DNA of 64,000 nt from an uncultured Rhizobiaceae group bacterium (GTDB lineage Bacteria > Pseudomonadota > Alphaproteobacteria > Rhizobiales > Rhizobiaceae). The position numbers and the translations under genes were made by a program. The DNA is taken from contig CALHBJ010000014.1 of NCBI GenBank assembly GCA_937930845.1, forward strand, positions 62,001 to 126,000, in the 5' to 3' direction. Below the pieces are notes generated by a model. The model saw only the letters and a program-made list of their open reading frames with translations. It ran no database searches and had not been told where the DNA came from. Positions 16,715 to 26,827 of this stretch are shown here, in pieces; position 1 is the stretch's first letter; each line of letters begins with the position of its first letter.

Positions 16715-17929
16715 CTATTTGTAAGGATCAGCTGCGTCGCGCAGGCCATCGCCGAGGAAATTAAAGGCGATGATGACAAAGATGACGGGGACGACCGGCA
16801 ACATCAGCCATGGGAATACAGCAACCACATTAATCGACTGTGCTTCGTTGAGCAAAACACCCCATGAGGTGATCGGTTCGCGCAAGCCAAGCCCAAGGAA
16901 ACTCAGTGCCGTTTCGCCCAATATCATGGTGGGAATTGTGATCGTTGCCGAAGCGATGAGGTGGCTCATGAAACCGGGGATCAAATGACGCCCGATTATG
17001 CGCGACGGGCTGGCCCCGATAAGGCGAGCGGCCAGTACATATTCTTCCTCACGCAGGGAGAGCAATTTTGACCGCACGGCGCGTGCCAGACCGGTCCAGT
17101 CCAACAGGCCCAGTATGATGGTGATGCCAAAATAGATGACGATTGGGCTCCAGGATGCGGGCATTATCGCCGATAATGTCAGCCACAGGGGAATGGTCGG
17201 TATGGATTGCAGCACTTCAATGATGCGTTGCACGATCATGTCCACCCAGCCGCCATAATAGCCAGCCGCGCCGCCAATTACGATGCCCAGCAGGAAAGAC
17301 ACGGCAATGCCCAGCAGGCCAATTGTGAGCGATATTCGCGCGCCTTGAATGATGCGCGATAACATGTCTCTGCCAAGGCGGTCCGTGCCCAAAAGGAAAA
17401 ACGGTTTTCCAGTTGGTGCGCAAACCAGGTGATTGTTGCCGGGGATCAATCCCATCCAGTGGTAGGAATCGCCGTTACAGAAGAATGACAATTTGACGAT
17501 TTGTTTTGTATTGACCGTGTAGTCCCGGGTCATCGTTTCCAGATTGAGCTTGCGCGACAGGCCGTAGACAAATGGTCCCTGAAATTCGCCTTCGTGAAAC
17601 AGGTGAATGCTCTGGGGGGGGACGTAAATATATTTGGAGTGCCGCGTCTGATAGTTCCAGGGTGACAGGAATTCGCTGAACAGAACGCTTGCGTATAACA
17701 ACAAAAGAAAGATTCCGGACCAAACCGCCACGCGGTGCCGTTTGAACTTCCACCACATCAGTGTCAGTTGAGACGCGAAGTAGATTTTTTCCTGCTCCGG
17801 GGTCAGCTTTTCCACTGATCGCAAATCAAACGGGGCCGTGGACACATAATGATGCAGCTTTTCAGCACCGTCTGCTGGCAATGGCGAGTGGGTGTCCACA
17901 CCGCCGGTCTGGTTTGGCTTCTTGCTCAA
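16715..17929 (-). CDS. ABC importer permease, DppC/OppC type
   Basis: A 404-residue inner-membrane permease, partner of the adjacent DppB-type permease. TM1 lies at about 68-90; then comes an unusually large periplasmic insert of about 100 residues with two cysteines (FFCNGDSYH, LVCAPTG) before the conserved FLLGTDRLGRDMLSRIIQGARISL block. Five more TM segments follow, with the EAA-loop sequence EYVLAARLIGASPSRIIGRHLIP. Its ATG overlaps the upstream permease stop (ATGA at 17926-17929). The long insert is typical of a subgroup handling larger peptides or oligosaccharides, but the ligand is unproven. Confidence 0.9.
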   Translation of the reverse strand: MSKKPNQTGGVDTHSPLPADGAEKLHHYVSTAPFDLRSVEKLTPEQEKIYFASQLTLMWWKFKRHRVAVWSGIFLLLLYASVLFSEFLSPWNYQTRHSKYIYVPPQSIHLFHEGEFQGPFVYGLSRKLNLETMTRDYTVNTKQIVKLSFFCNGDSYHWMGLIPGNNHLVCAPTGKPFFLLGTDRLGRDMLSRIIQGARISLTIGLLGIAVSFLLGIVIGGAAGYYGGWVDMIVQRIIEVLQSIPTIPLWLTLSAIMPASWSPIVIYFGITIILGLLDWTGLARAVRSKLLSLREEEYVLAARLIGASPSRIIGRHLIPGFMSHLIASATITIPTMILGETALSFLGLGLREPITSWGVLLNEAQSINVVAVFPWLMLPVVPVIFVIIAFNFLGDGLRDAADPYK

Positions 17930-18924
17930 CGTTCCGCGCCTCCCTGGAGACGAATGCGCGGATCAAGGAATCCAAGGGCAATATCGGAAAGCAACACGCC
18001 GATCACGGTCAGGGTTGCCAGGAACATCAGGAAAGAACCGGCCAGATACATGTCCTGGCTTTGCAGGGCGGCAATGAGAAGCGGGCCGGTGGTCTGGAGG
18101 GATAAAACGATGGCAACAATCTCCGCGCCAGAAATAATAGCGGGCAGCAATGAACCGATATCCGCAACAAAGAAGTTCAAAGACATGCGCAGCGGATATT
18201 TCACCAAGGCCTTAAAGGGCGGCACGCCCTTGGCCCGTGCGGTGACGACATATTGCTTTTGCAACTCATCAAGAAGGTTGGCCCGGATGCGTCGGATCAT
18301 GGCGGCGGTGCCAGATGTGCCAATGACAACCGTTGGGACAATTAGATGCTCAAGAATGGAAACAAATTTCGGCCAGCTCATGGGCTGGTCGATGAATTCC
18401 TTGTCCATCAGTCCGCCAATCGACACGCCGAATATGGTCTGGGCAAAATACATCATGACCAGTGCCAGCAGGAAATTGGGTGTTGCCAGCCCCAGCAGGC
18501 CAAAGAAGGTCAGCCCGTAATCCCCCCAGGAATATTGATGAGTGGCGGAATAGATGCCAATGGGAAAAGCGATGACCCAGGTGAGGATAATGGTGGCAAA
18601 TGATACCAGAATGGTCAGCCAAAGGCGGTTGCCCACGACTTCCGACACAGGCCTTTGATATTCAAATGAATAGCCAAAATCGCCGGTGATGAAATTGCCA
18701 ACCCACAACAGATATCGCTTCCACATGGGCTCGTTGAGGCCGTATTCTTCGCGCAAATACTCAGCGCGCGCGAGATCAACGCTCTCGCCTGACGCCAGCA
18801 ATTCCCCGATATAAGATTCCACATAATCGCCCGGCGGCAACTGGATGATCGTAAAGATCACCAGGCTCGCAAGGATGAGCGTGGGGACCATGGCCCCGAT
18901 GCGGAAGAGGATATATCGAAACAT
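17926..18924 (-). CDS. ABC importer permease, DppB/OppB type
   Basis: A 332-residue permease of the peptide/nickel/oligosaccharide ABC class. It starts with the usual MFRYILFRIGAMVPTLILASL first membrane segment, followed by IQLPPGDYVESY, a soluble loop, and five further TM segments. The EAA-like loop reads YVVTARAKGVPPFKALVKYPLR. Length and layout are normal. It lies 12 bases after the binding-protein gene and overlaps the second permease by four bases. The two permeases form the membrane channel of the importer. Confidence 0.92.
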   Translation of the reverse strand: MFRYILFRIGAMVPTLILASLVIFTIIQLPPGDYVESYIGELLASGESVDLARAEYLREEYGLNEPMWKRYLLWVGNFITGDFGYSFEYQRPVSEVVGNRLWLTILVSFATIILTWVIAFPIGIYSATHQYSWGDYGLTFFGLLGLATPNFLLALVMMYFAQTIFGVSIGGLMDKEFIDQPMSWPKFVSILEHLIVPTVVIGTSGTAAMIRRIRANLLDELQKQYVVTARAKGVPPFKALVKYPLRMSLNFFVADIGSLLPAIISGAEIVAIVLSLQTTGPLLIAALQSQDMYLAGSFLMFLATLTVIGVLLSDIALGFLDPRIRLQGGAER

Positions 18925-18936
18925 GTGTGTTGTGGA

Positions 18937-20772
18937 CTATTCTTCCAGCCAGAAGGTGTCAGGCAGATAGTGGCCGAAATAGAGGGTTGGCTCAAATGCC
19001 CAAATGCCCTCTTCTGGCACATTTCGCAACTTGTTACTGACGACGATTGGTTGCAGGCCGCCGGACACAACACCGATTGTGTAAACTTCGTCGGTGAAAA
19101 TCGACAGCATTTCCTCCCAGATGAGCGTTTGTTGGTCACGGTCACCGGCGGCGCGCCATTTTGAATAAAGCTCGCTAAGGCGTTTGACTTTCTCGTCTGT
19201 GGGCGCTTCGCCGCCACTGCCTTTGCTTTCAAAGTGCAGGCCCCAAACCGGCCACTGGGCCTGAACAGATGATACCGGTGCAAGCTCTTCAGGATTCATA
19301 TCCGGCGTGGCCAGGCCACGGTTCAACCCTTCCCAGGTAGACATCACGGTTTCACCGCTGGAAACGCGCCGGCGCAGAATGTCGCGCTGTGACGGTTTGA
19401 CGAAAAGCTTGACGCCAATCGATTTCCAATGGTCCGTGATCAATTGCAGGATGTCGGTCTCCTGGCTTTGTTCGCCGGCGGTTTCGATGATGATTTCGAA
19501 CTCGCGACCATCGGGCATCAAGCGTGTGCCATCGGAGGTGCGTTTGTCGAAACCAGCTTCGTCGAGCAGGGCATTGGCTTTATCAACGTTATGCATGGCC
19601 CAGGCGTCTGCAAATTCGTCCTTGTAGAGCGGGCTGGATGGCAGCACCGAATTGCCGCCTTCACGCGCCAGGCCGAAGAATATGGTTTCGTTGATTTCGG
19701 TGCGGTTGATGCCCAACGACAGGGCGCGGCGTACGCGCTTGTCCTGAAATGCGTTGCGGAACCCTTCATCAGCCGAATTCATATTGGGAATGAGGGTCAT
19801 TTCCGACCCCTTGCCCGATGGCCACAACAGAACTTTATATCCGCCCGCTTCTGCGCCCTGTTTCAAAAAGGCGTAATTGTCAAAACGTACATAGCGTGCC
19901 TGGAGCGCGCTTTCGCCCGTTCCGGTTTTGGCGGGAATGATCTCCGATGACACGATGTTCATGATCACCTGATCGAGATAGGGCAGTTGGGTGCCTTCAT
20001 TGTCAATGCGGTGGAAGTTGGGATTGGCCTTAAAGACAATGCGCTCGGAAGGAAGTTTGGTTGTGTTCATCCAGGCTTGCAGTGTGGGAAGCTTTGGATT
20101 TTCAGGCCTGTATTGGCGCCCAAAACGCTTGTGCAGTGAAGCCCAGTTTTGAACTTTCTCGGATTCAATTAAAGCGGTCAGTTTTGCCGGATCTGCGTAT
20201 TTCTCATGGTACTGCTTCATGTAGTGGGCAGGCATGTAGATGTAGAGGGGGCGGGCGCCAGCAAGAGCAGTGAGGAAGAGCGGGTTCACCTCTTCCCATG
20301 TGTATCGGATGGTGTGGCTGTCGATAATGTCGACCACAGGCGGTTTGCCATTGGACAACATTTGTTGTGGCACACCGGATTTTTCCAGTGTCTCGTTATT
20401 GGCCACATCCTCCCACCAATATCTGAAGTCCTCAGTGGTAAAGGGCGTGCCGTCAGACCATTTGTGCCCTTTGCGCAGGTGCAGGGTAAATGATTTGTTG
20501 GAGTCAATGTTGATGGACTTGAGCAGGTCGGGCTGTAGCTGGAAAGTCTGGTCATAGGCCACCAGGCGGGCACCCGAATAGACTGTCATCATGCGAATGT
20601 CTTTGGACTTGCCCATCAAAATATCGATTGAGCCGCCTTTTTTGCCAACCGATTTTTCAAGCTCGGGCAAATTGATGATGCGGGGCTCATCAGGCGGGCC
20701 CGCCAATACGGGTGTCAGGGCGACCGCGGCTGCGGTGAGCAGGCAAGTGCAGAAAAGGGAAAGGCGGGTCAT
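18937..20772 (-). CDS. Periplasmic solute-binding protein of a peptide/oligosaccharide ABC importer
   Basis: A 611-residue binding protein of the SBP_bac_5 family, longer than the usual 500-550. A signal peptide covers 1-25 (MTRLSLF..., cleavage near VLAGP). Family marks are LHLRKGHKWSDGTPFTTEDFRYWWEDV and FQDKRVRRALSLGINRTEI. The start is set at ATG 20772, where the signal peptide begins and which leaves 14 bases to the ATPase gene; upstream in-frame sequence lacks coding character. It captures the ligand in the periplasm and hands it to the two permeases. The ligand (peptide, opine or sugar) is not evident. Confidence 0.9.
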   Translation of the reverse strand: MTRLSLFCTCLLTAAAVALTPVLAGPPDEPRIINLPELEKSVGKKGGSIDILMGKSKDIRMMTVYSGARLVAYDQTFQLQPDLLKSINIDSNKSFTLHLRKGHKWSDGTPFTTEDFRYWWEDVANNETLEKSGVPQQMLSNGKPPVVDIIDSHTIRYTWEEVNPLFLTALAGARPLYIYMPAHYMKQYHEKYADPAKLTALIESEKVQNWASLHKRFGRQYRPENPKLPTLQAWMNTTKLPSERIVFKANPNFHRIDNEGTQLPYLDQVIMNIVSSEIIPAKTGTGESALQARYVRFDNYAFLKQGAEAGGYKVLLWPSGKGSEMTLIPNMNSADEGFRNAFQDKRVRRALSLGINRTEINETIFFGLAREGGNSVLPSSPLYKDEFADAWAMHNVDKANALLDEAGFDKRTSDGTRLMPDGREFEIIIETAGEQSQETDILQLITDHWKSIGVKLFVKPSQRDILRRRVSSGETVMSTWEGLNRGLATPDMNPEELAPVSSVQAQWPVWGLHFESKGSGGEAPTDEKVKRLSELYSKWRAAGDRDQQTLIWEEMLSIFTDEVYTIGVVSGGLQPIVVSNKLRNVPEEGIWAFEPTLYFGHYLPDTFWLEE

Positions 20773-20786
20773 AGGCGTACTTTCGA

Positions 20787-22787
20787 TTAACTGTTTAGAT
20801 CTTCGGGCGATGTTCCGCGCCGCACAAGCACCTGATGGTCCTTGTGCAACGAAATCATCTCCATTTCGCTTGTCGAACCGTCCGACAATTCTGCGGCAAA
20901 TGGAGCGGGCCATTGGCGGCCTTCGGCTGCCATATCCTTGTTGATGCGATCAAAATCCAAAGGATGATCGAGATCAGCATGGGGAACGACATCGAGCAAG
21001 GCGCGGGTGTAAGGGTGCACGGGATTTTCGAACAAGGCTTCCCGTGTGGCCAGTTCAACCATCTGGCCCTGAAACATGACGCCAATTCTGTCGGCAATAT
21101 AACGGATTACTGCCAGATTGTGCGAAATGAAAATATAGGTGAGGCCGAGTTCGGTCTGAAGTTGTTTGAGCAGATTGAGCACCTGGGCCTGAACGGAAAC
21201 ATCAAGCGCTGACACCGGTTCGTCGCACACCAGCAATTCCGGGCGCAATGCCAATGCACGGGCGATGCCGATGCGCTGTCTTTGTCCGCCGGAAAAGGAA
21301 TGGGGGTAGCGGCCCAAATAGGTTGGCTGCAAGCCCACAAGCCGCATCAGTTCCGCTGCATATTCGGCCTGGTCGCGGCCACTGCCCATGCCGTGGACTT
21401 CCATGGGTTCCTTAAGCGTTGCCAAGACCGTTGAACGCGGCGAGAGCGATGAAAACGGATCTTGAAAAACCATCTGAATTTTGCGCCGCATGGCTTTCAA
21501 ATCGGCGCCTTCAAGGGACAGTAAATCGGTTGTGCCATCGGAATCATACCAGTCCACGGACCCGCTATCGGGTTTCAGCGCCCGCACCAGCATTTTCAAG
21601 GTAGTGGTTTTTCCGCAGCCGGATTCTCCCACAAGGCCAAAACACTCACCGCGCATGATGTCGAAGCTGATATTGTCGACCGCCTTGACCGAACTTGTTG
21701 TGTTGGAAAACCAGCCCTTGCTCTTTTTGGCCGTGAACGACTTTTGCAGGTTCTTTACGCTCAGCAGAACCGAACCGGCTTCGCCCTGGCGCTGTTGCAC
21801 CACATCGCGCATGGAGGTTGGAATTTCATGGTCAATATCGCGCAGGGATTGCAGTTTTTCATCATACCCCATGTCGAGGCTGGGAACTGCATGCAACAGG
21901 GCTTTAAGATAGGGGTGCTGCGCATCGTTGAATATGTCTTCAACCGGACCGGATTCCATGATCTGGCCGTGATACATGACCACCACTTCGTCAGCCATAT
22001 TGGCAACGACGCCCAGGTCATGGGTGATCAGCAGAACCGCCATGCCCAGCTTGTCCTGCAGGTCATTGAGCAGTCCCAGAATTTTGGCCTGCATGGAGAC
22101 ATCAAGGGCCGTTGTGGGTTCGTCAGCGATCAACAGGGCAGGGTGGCAAATCAGTGCCATGGCGATCATGGCGCGTTGTCGCAGGCCGCCTGAAAGTTCC
22201 ATTGGGTACATGGACCAGGCGGCATCAGGGTTGGGGAAGCCAACCATGTCGAGCATGGCAATAACCGTTGGCTGGGCTTCAGACTTTGCCAGTCCCCGGT
22301 GAAGCTGTAGTGCTTCTGCAATCTGATTGCCGATTGTATGAAGCGGCGACAGGGAGGTCATCGGCTCCTGGAAAATGATGGAAATCTTCCCACCGCGCAG
22401 CTTTACGCGCTCAGGTGAATTGTCTGGAAGGGAAGCCAGATCAACAGGTGTGTCGGTTTGGTTTTCGCGATACCAAATGCTGCCGCCGGTGATCCGCGCC
22501 ACATTGGGCAGGATGCCCAGAATGGCCTGGGACATGATGGATTTGCCGGAGCCGGATTCGCCCACAAGGGCGACTGTTTTACCGGCAGGAATTCGAAATG
22601 ACGCCCCGCGCAATACTTCAAGGTCGGTGCCCTTGAGGTCGATGGCTACGTGTAAATTGTCGACGCGGATGATGTCATGACTGGCGACGCCACTGACGGG
22701 TTTGCCAACAGGTGTCGCCTTACCAGTTCCAGCCGCAGGTGGCATTTTGGCGCCCATGTTTTCACGCTCTGCAAAACCAGTACTCAA
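20787..22787 (-). CDS. Double-ATPase subunit of the peptide/oligosaccharide ABC importer
   Basis: A 666-residue fusion of two ABC nucleotide-binding domains, equivalent to DppD-DppF in one chain (as in YejF/GsiA). Domain 1 has Walker A GESGSGKS (76-83), signature LSGGLRQR and Walker B LLIADEPTTALD; domain 2 has GESGCGKT, FSGGQRQR and LLVCDEPVSALD. Each half ends with the HPYxxALL sequence typical of oligopeptide-type ATPases. About 40 Ala/Gly/Pro-rich residues precede domain 1; a start at ATG 22757 is equally possible. It is the first gene of the operon, so the order is ATPase, binding protein, permease, permease. Confidence 0.93.
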   Translation of the reverse strand: MSTGFAERENMGAKMPPAAGTGKATPVGKPVSGVASHDIIRVDNLHVAIDLKGTDLEVLRGASFRIPAGKTVALVGESGSGKSIMSQAILGILPNVARITGGSIWYRENQTDTPVDLASLPDNSPERVKLRGGKISIIFQEPMTSLSPLHTIGNQIAEALQLHRGLAKSEAQPTVIAMLDMVGFPNPDAAWSMYPMELSGGLRQRAMIAMALICHPALLIADEPTTALDVSMQAKILGLLNDLQDKLGMAVLLITHDLGVVANMADEVVVMYHGQIMESGPVEDIFNDAQHPYLKALLHAVPSLDMGYDEKLQSLRDIDHEIPTSMRDVVQQRQGEAGSVLLSVKNLQKSFTAKKSKGWFSNTTSSVKAVDNISFDIMRGECFGLVGESGCGKTTTLKMLVRALKPDSGSVDWYDSDGTTDLLSLEGADLKAMRRKIQMVFQDPFSSLSPRSTVLATLKEPMEVHGMGSGRDQAEYAAELMRLVGLQPTYLGRYPHSFSGGQRQRIGIARALALRPELLVCDEPVSALDVSVQAQVLNLLKQLQTELGLTYIFISHNLAVIRYIADRIGVMFQGQMVELATREALFENPVHPYTRALLDVVPHADLDHPLDFDRINKDMAAEGRQWPAPFAAELSDGSTSEMEMISLHKDHQVLVRRGTSPEDLNS

Positions 22788-23039
22788 CCCTTAGATCCTC
22801 TCCCCACGCCGATACCTGTAAAAACTCCCCCCGGCACGCGGCCACATTACACACATTTTCAAGGGAGTTAACACAGGTTCAGTGCGTTTTTCGTGGGTTT
22901 GTTGACAAAAAGCAACGCTATGGAAAATTTGACCGGGACAGATGTGCTGCTACTTCCGGCAAAACATGCATGCAGCTTGCAAATTGACGGAGATTTTCCG
23001 ACAGTCTGGCGAATTCTTCCACAGTGACAGGACGCCAGG

Positions 23040-25451
23040 GTGAAATTTACCATTGCAGGGTCTAAATCGGTGTTTGCCGTGCTTCAGCGGGCAATTGCGG
23101 TATTGGTGGTTTCACTTGCCGTTCTTGCTGGCATATCCATGCATGTGCCAACCGCCCAAGCCCAGCTGCTTCCTGGCATGTCGTCTTCAAAGCCGGTTGC
23201 AGATGAGAGCGGTTTGCAGGGTCTGCTGGATAAGGCGCGCGAAGATGGTTCGACCGTTATTGTTGTCAGGCCTGGCGATCAAAACAAAGAAGACAGCGCC
23301 AATCTGTCCACGATGCGCGCCGAACGCTTTCTTGCGGCAAGGGAGCGGATCCGCGAGATCATATCGTCCGCGCCCACATTGTGGGAAAACATAAAAGGAA
23401 CAATTGCCGCGGCCAGCCCCGATGGTACGTATTTGTGGCTGCTTCGTGCGGTGGGCACGGCCATTTTGGGCCTTGTGGTGGGTTGGTATGTGCGGCGTCC
23501 AATGTTGAGTTGGGCGATGAAGAACATATTTGCCGATCCCAATGTTGATCCAGAAACATCGGCGGACAAAATTGCGCACCTGTTATACCGGGCATTCTTC
23601 ACGCTGATCTATGTGCTGGTATATTTTGCCATCGCCATATTTGTGGCCATTCTGCTTGATTCCGGCCATGAGCCATCGCGCCGCGTCATTTTTGAGATAT
23701 TGGCCTGGTATTGTGTTTACCGCTTTTTGCGCCATGGGGTCTCGTGGAACCTGTTTGCTGGCGCTGTGCCACGCTACCGGATTGTCAATCTGTCGGACAA
23801 AGAAGCAATCAAGATGCACCGCGATTTCCACATCAGCGTTGCAATTTGTGCAGTGGCTGCCGCATCTGCGCGGTTCCTGAGCTTTACCGGCGTTGATCAG
23901 ATTACCCTGGGCCTGAATCAGGTGCTGACCATTGACCACATCAAACTGCTGCAGATTTTCAATGCGGTTTTGGTGGTGTTGGTTTTCGTCATCTATTTGC
24001 TGAAAGACTGGAAGCCCTGGCAACGTATTTTCTCGCCTGCTGATCCGGGCGCGGGATTCTATGGATTGCGGACCAATCTGGCAAAAGCGTTTCCGGTGGT
24101 CATGCTGGTTTATAGCGTGGTTGCCCTGGCGATGTTCGTGTTCCGGCTGGCGCTGGATATGCCCTCGCCGGGCGTGGTGATTGCCGCACCATTTGTGATC
24201 TTTTACCTGGCGATTGTGGCTTATGGCATTGCATTGATCGTGATCCGTGGCCTCTACAATCGAAGAAACCGCCTGTTTCAGGAACGCGCTGCCGCTGAAC
24301 GCCTTCAGCATCAAAAGGCAGCGGCCGATCTCGATGTGGAATCCGGTGAAGAGATGATTGTTGGTCCAGCTGCGGTGCAATTTGAATACCAGCCGATATT
24401 CCGCTCTTTCTTTGAGAGTGCTGCTCTGATCATCATACTGGTCATTGCCCTGGGACAGCTTGGCCAGGTTTGGGGCGTAGACATTAGTGATCAGGACAGC
24501 GCCTGGAATGCGATGCTGGATATCGTTCTGGCCGGAACGCTTTGCTGGATCGCCTATCTCGCGGTCAGCACTTTTATCGACCGCAAGCTTGAGGAAGAAC
24601 GTGGCGAAGTTGTTGAGATTGACGATGAAATTGGCGGTGAAGGGGGCGGGGCAGGTGCTTCACGCATGGCGACCCTGCTGCCAATTTTGCGCTATGTCCT
24701 GGTCATCTTGATATTTTCTATTGCGGCAATGGTCATCCTGTCGCGAATGGGCGTTGATGTGGCCCCTTTGTTTGCCGGTGCCGGTGTTGTTGGTATCGCG
24801 GTTGGTTTTGGTGCCCAGACCCTCATTCGGGATATTTTCTCCGGCGCCTTCTTCCTGATGGATGATGCTTTCCGCAAAGGCGAATATGTGGAGATCGAAG
24901 GGATTAAGGGAACGGTTGAAAAGATTTCAATCCGCTCCTTCCAACTGCGTCATCACCTGGGTGCCCTGCACACCATTCCGTTTGGCGAGATCAAGCAGCT
25001 GACCAATTATTCCCGTGATTGGGTTTTGATGAAACTGCCGTTGCGTGTCACCTATGACACCGATGTGGAGAAGGTGCGTAAGCTGGTCAAAAAGCTGGGC
25101 CAGTCGCTTTTGGATCATCCGCAGGTTGGGCACACATTCATGCAGCCGCTTAAAAGCCAGGGTGTGTACAAGATGGAAGACAGCGCGATGATCATTCGCG
25201 TGAAATTCATGACCAAGCCGGGTGAACAATTCGTCACCCGCAAAGTGGTGTATGAGAGCATCCAGGACTTGTTCAGCCGCGAAGGCATTCACTTTGCCCA
25301 TAAAGAAGTCACCGTGCGTCTTGCCGATGGTCAGATGGACGATCTGAGCGAACAGGAAAAGAAAGCTGTAACTGCGGCTGCGCGCAGTGTGATTGATGCC
25401 GAGGAGGAAGCGGCAATGGCGGGTGCAGCGCCCGCCGGCAGTGACCGATAG
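23040..25451 (+). CDS. Mechanosensitive channel, MscS family (large)
   Basis: An 803-residue channel protein that would open under membrane tension to release solutes. A signal peptide-like segment (about 13-42) comes first, then an extended region and about eight to ten membrane helices. The conserved pore helix and beta domain are clear: AGVVGIAVGFGAQTLIRDIFSG, then DAFRKGEYVEIEGIKGTVEKISIRS. The C-terminal alpha/beta domain follows and ends in an acidic-Ala tail. GTG 23040 is the start, with AGGA 9 bases upstream. The intergenic 250 bases before it are shared with the divergent ABC operon. Confidence 0.92.
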   Translation: MKFTIAGSKSVFAVLQRAIAVLVVSLAVLAGISMHVPTAQAQLLPGMSSSKPVADESGLQGLLDKAREDGSTVIVVRPGDQNKEDSANLSTMRAERFLAARERIREIISSAPTLWENIKGTIAAASPDGTYLWLLRAVGTAILGLVVGWYVRRPMLSWAMKNIFADPNVDPETSADKIAHLLYRAFFTLIYVLVYFAIAIFVAILLDSGHEPSRRVIFEILAWYCVYRFLRHGVSWNLFAGAVPRYRIVNLSDKEAIKMHRDFHISVAICAVAAASARFLSFTGVDQITLGLNQVLTIDHIKLLQIFNAVLVVLVFVIYLLKDWKPWQRIFSPADPGAGFYGLRTNLAKAFPVVMLVYSVVALAMFVFRLALDMPSPGVVIAAPFVIFYLAIVAYGIALIVIRGLYNRRNRLFQERAAAERLQHQKAAADLDVESGEEMIVGPAAVQFEYQPIFRSFFESAALIIILVIALGQLGQVWGVDISDQDSAWNAMLDIVLAGTLCWIAYLAVSTFIDRKLEEERGEVVEIDDEIGGEGGGAGASRMATLLPILRYVLVILIFSIAAMVILSRMGVDVAPLFAGAGVVGIAVGFGAQTLIRDIFSGAFFLMDDAFRKGEYVEIEGIKGTVEKISIRSFQLRHHLGALHTIPFGEIKQLTNYSRDWVLMKLPLRVTYDTDVEKVRKLVKKLGQSLLDHPQVGHTFMQPLKSQGVYKMEDSAMIIRVKFMTKPGEQFVTRKVVYESIQDLFSREGIHFAHKEVTVRLADGQMDDLSEQEKKAVTAAARSVIDAEEEAAMAGAAPAGSDR

Positions 25452-25458
25452 ACCGCAG

Positions 25459-26292
25459 ATGCTGGAACTCGATACCGTGTCTGCCCACGGCAACCATGTT
25501 GCCAGTGCCTATGAACGGCTGGTGTGGGCCGCTGCCGACTGGAAAATACTTCCGGCAAAATGGCGACAAAGATTGCGCAAACGTTTTGCCAGACCGTTGC
25601 CTGGTCCGTTCGATATCACCATTGAGAAAATGCGGCTGCGGCTTTATCCGGCTGAGAATTATTGTGACCGGGTGATCTTCGGGCGGAAATTGCTGCCGGA
25701 ACATTTGGAACATGAGGCGCTGCTGCCCTATCTCAAACGGGGCATGGTCTTTGTCGATATTGGCGCCAATGTGGGTTCTTATTCCTGCTATGTGGGAACG
25801 CGGCTGGCCGGTGATCTCACACTCCTGGCTTTCGAACCCCACCCGCGCACCTATCAAAAACTGATGTTCAATCTCAAAGCCAATGATTTGCCGGTGGAAA
25901 ATGTGTTGAATTGCGGTGTTGGACCGGCGCGTTCCACACTTCAACTATGGTCCGATGGCGGCAGCAATATTGGCCATACCTCCATGTTGAAGGCGGGAAC
26001 ATCCAATCCCAAGGTAAGTGTGGATGTGGATGTGGTGCCTTTGGCACACGTTCTTGCCGAGCGGAACATCACAGCCATTGATTTACTCAAAATCGATGTC
26101 GAAGGATTTGAAGATCAGGCGCTGGCCACATTTTTTGATACGGCCTTGCCCCAATTGCTGCCGCGCCGGATTTTAATCGAAATCGCCCACCAATCTCTTT
26201 GGCAGCGTGACCTGATGTCGATGCTGGAAAAGTTGGGTTACAGAGTTGTTTTCAAGACTGCCGAGAACCGCCTGCTAAGTCTGGACGGCTGA
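25459..26292 (+). CDS. FkbM family SAM-dependent methyltransferase
   Basis: A 277-residue methyltransferase. The SAM motif I is MVFVDIGANVGSYSCYVG, motif II reads LLAFEPHPRTYQKL, and the downstream IDLLKIDVEGFEDQAL is the FkbM signature. Members O-methylate sugars or other small molecules. ATG 25459 is 7 bases after the channel stop; a GTG at 25441 would overlap it. Operon with the channel is likely by spacing, yet the functions have no evident connection. It may modify a surface glycan, given the local gene content, but this is a guess. Confidence 0.88.
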   Translation: MLELDTVSAHGNHVASAYERLVWAAADWKILPAKWRQRLRKRFARPLPGPFDITIEKMRLRLYPAENYCDRVIFGRKLLPEHLEHEALLPYLKRGMVFVDIGANVGSYSCYVGTRLAGDLTLLAFEPHPRTYQKLMFNLKANDLPVENVLNCGVGPARSTLQLWSDGGSNIGHTSMLKAGTSNPKVSVDVDVVPLAHVLAERNITAIDLLKIDVEGFEDQALATFFDTALPQLLPRRILIEIAHQSLWQRDLMSMLEKLGYRVVFKTAENRLLSLDG

Positions 26293-26314
26293 TTCTGCGG
26301 CTTGAAACGCTCAG

Positions 26315-26710
26315 TTAAGCCGACCGGCGCAAGGCCTGACGTGGGTTGCCTGTCAGGGCGAGGCTGACGGCGTGGCGAATTTCGGCCAATGAGAACGGTT
26401 TGCTGACAACGTCGATGACAATTTTTTCCAGGCCATCTGCGCGTTCGCGCTGGTTGGCATAACCGGTCATCATCAGGATTTTGAGTTTTGGGAAGCGCTG
26501 GGCTGCGTTGTGGGCCAGTTCGATGCCGTCCATGAACGGCATTTTGATATCGGTGAGCAACAAATCGAAATTGCCCTCATTCTCCACCAGTTTGTCGAAT
26601 CCATCCTCACCATCAATGGCCTCCACGACATCGTGACCATCCATCGACAGTGCCCGCGCCACAAAGGCGCGCACGGCCTCGTCGTCTTCTGTGAGAATAA
26701 TTCTTGCCAT
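26315..26710 (-). CDS. Single-domain response regulator, CpdR-like
   Basis: A 131-residue receiver with no output domain. Conserved residues are all present: acidic E8/D9/D10, phosphoacceptor D54 (LLLTDIKMP), T82 (MMTGYANQRERADGL) and K104 (VVSKPFS). The form resembles CpdR-type regulators, which in alphaproteobacteria steer ClpXP toward CtrA and other cell-cycle proteins; the exact orthologue is uncertain because Caulobacter CpdR has a different alpha4 segment. It lies 117 bases downstream of hpt on the same strand and converges with the FkbM gene. Possible alternative: a generic CheY-like regulator. Confidence 0.8.
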   Translation of the reverse strand: MARIILTEDDEAVRAFVARALSMDGHDVVEAIDGEDGFDKLVENEGNFDLLLTDIKMPFMDGIELAHNAAQRFPKLKILMMTGYANQRERADGLEKIVIDVVSKPFSLAEIRHAVSLALTGNPRQALRRSA

Positions 26711-26827
26711 CTAACGCCATGAAGATGGGGCGCACCCACGGTTTGGCCCCGTTTTGTTCCAACTCCCAGTTGCGGCGATTCGGGTTACCAAAAGGTTAAC
26801 AGACCAAGGTTACCAACCGGGATGTGA

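Noticed and set aside
22788-23039. Small gene between the ABC operon and the MscS gene
   Set aside because: Short open frames here lack ribosome-binding sites and recognisable sequence; the region is best seen as a divergent promoter.
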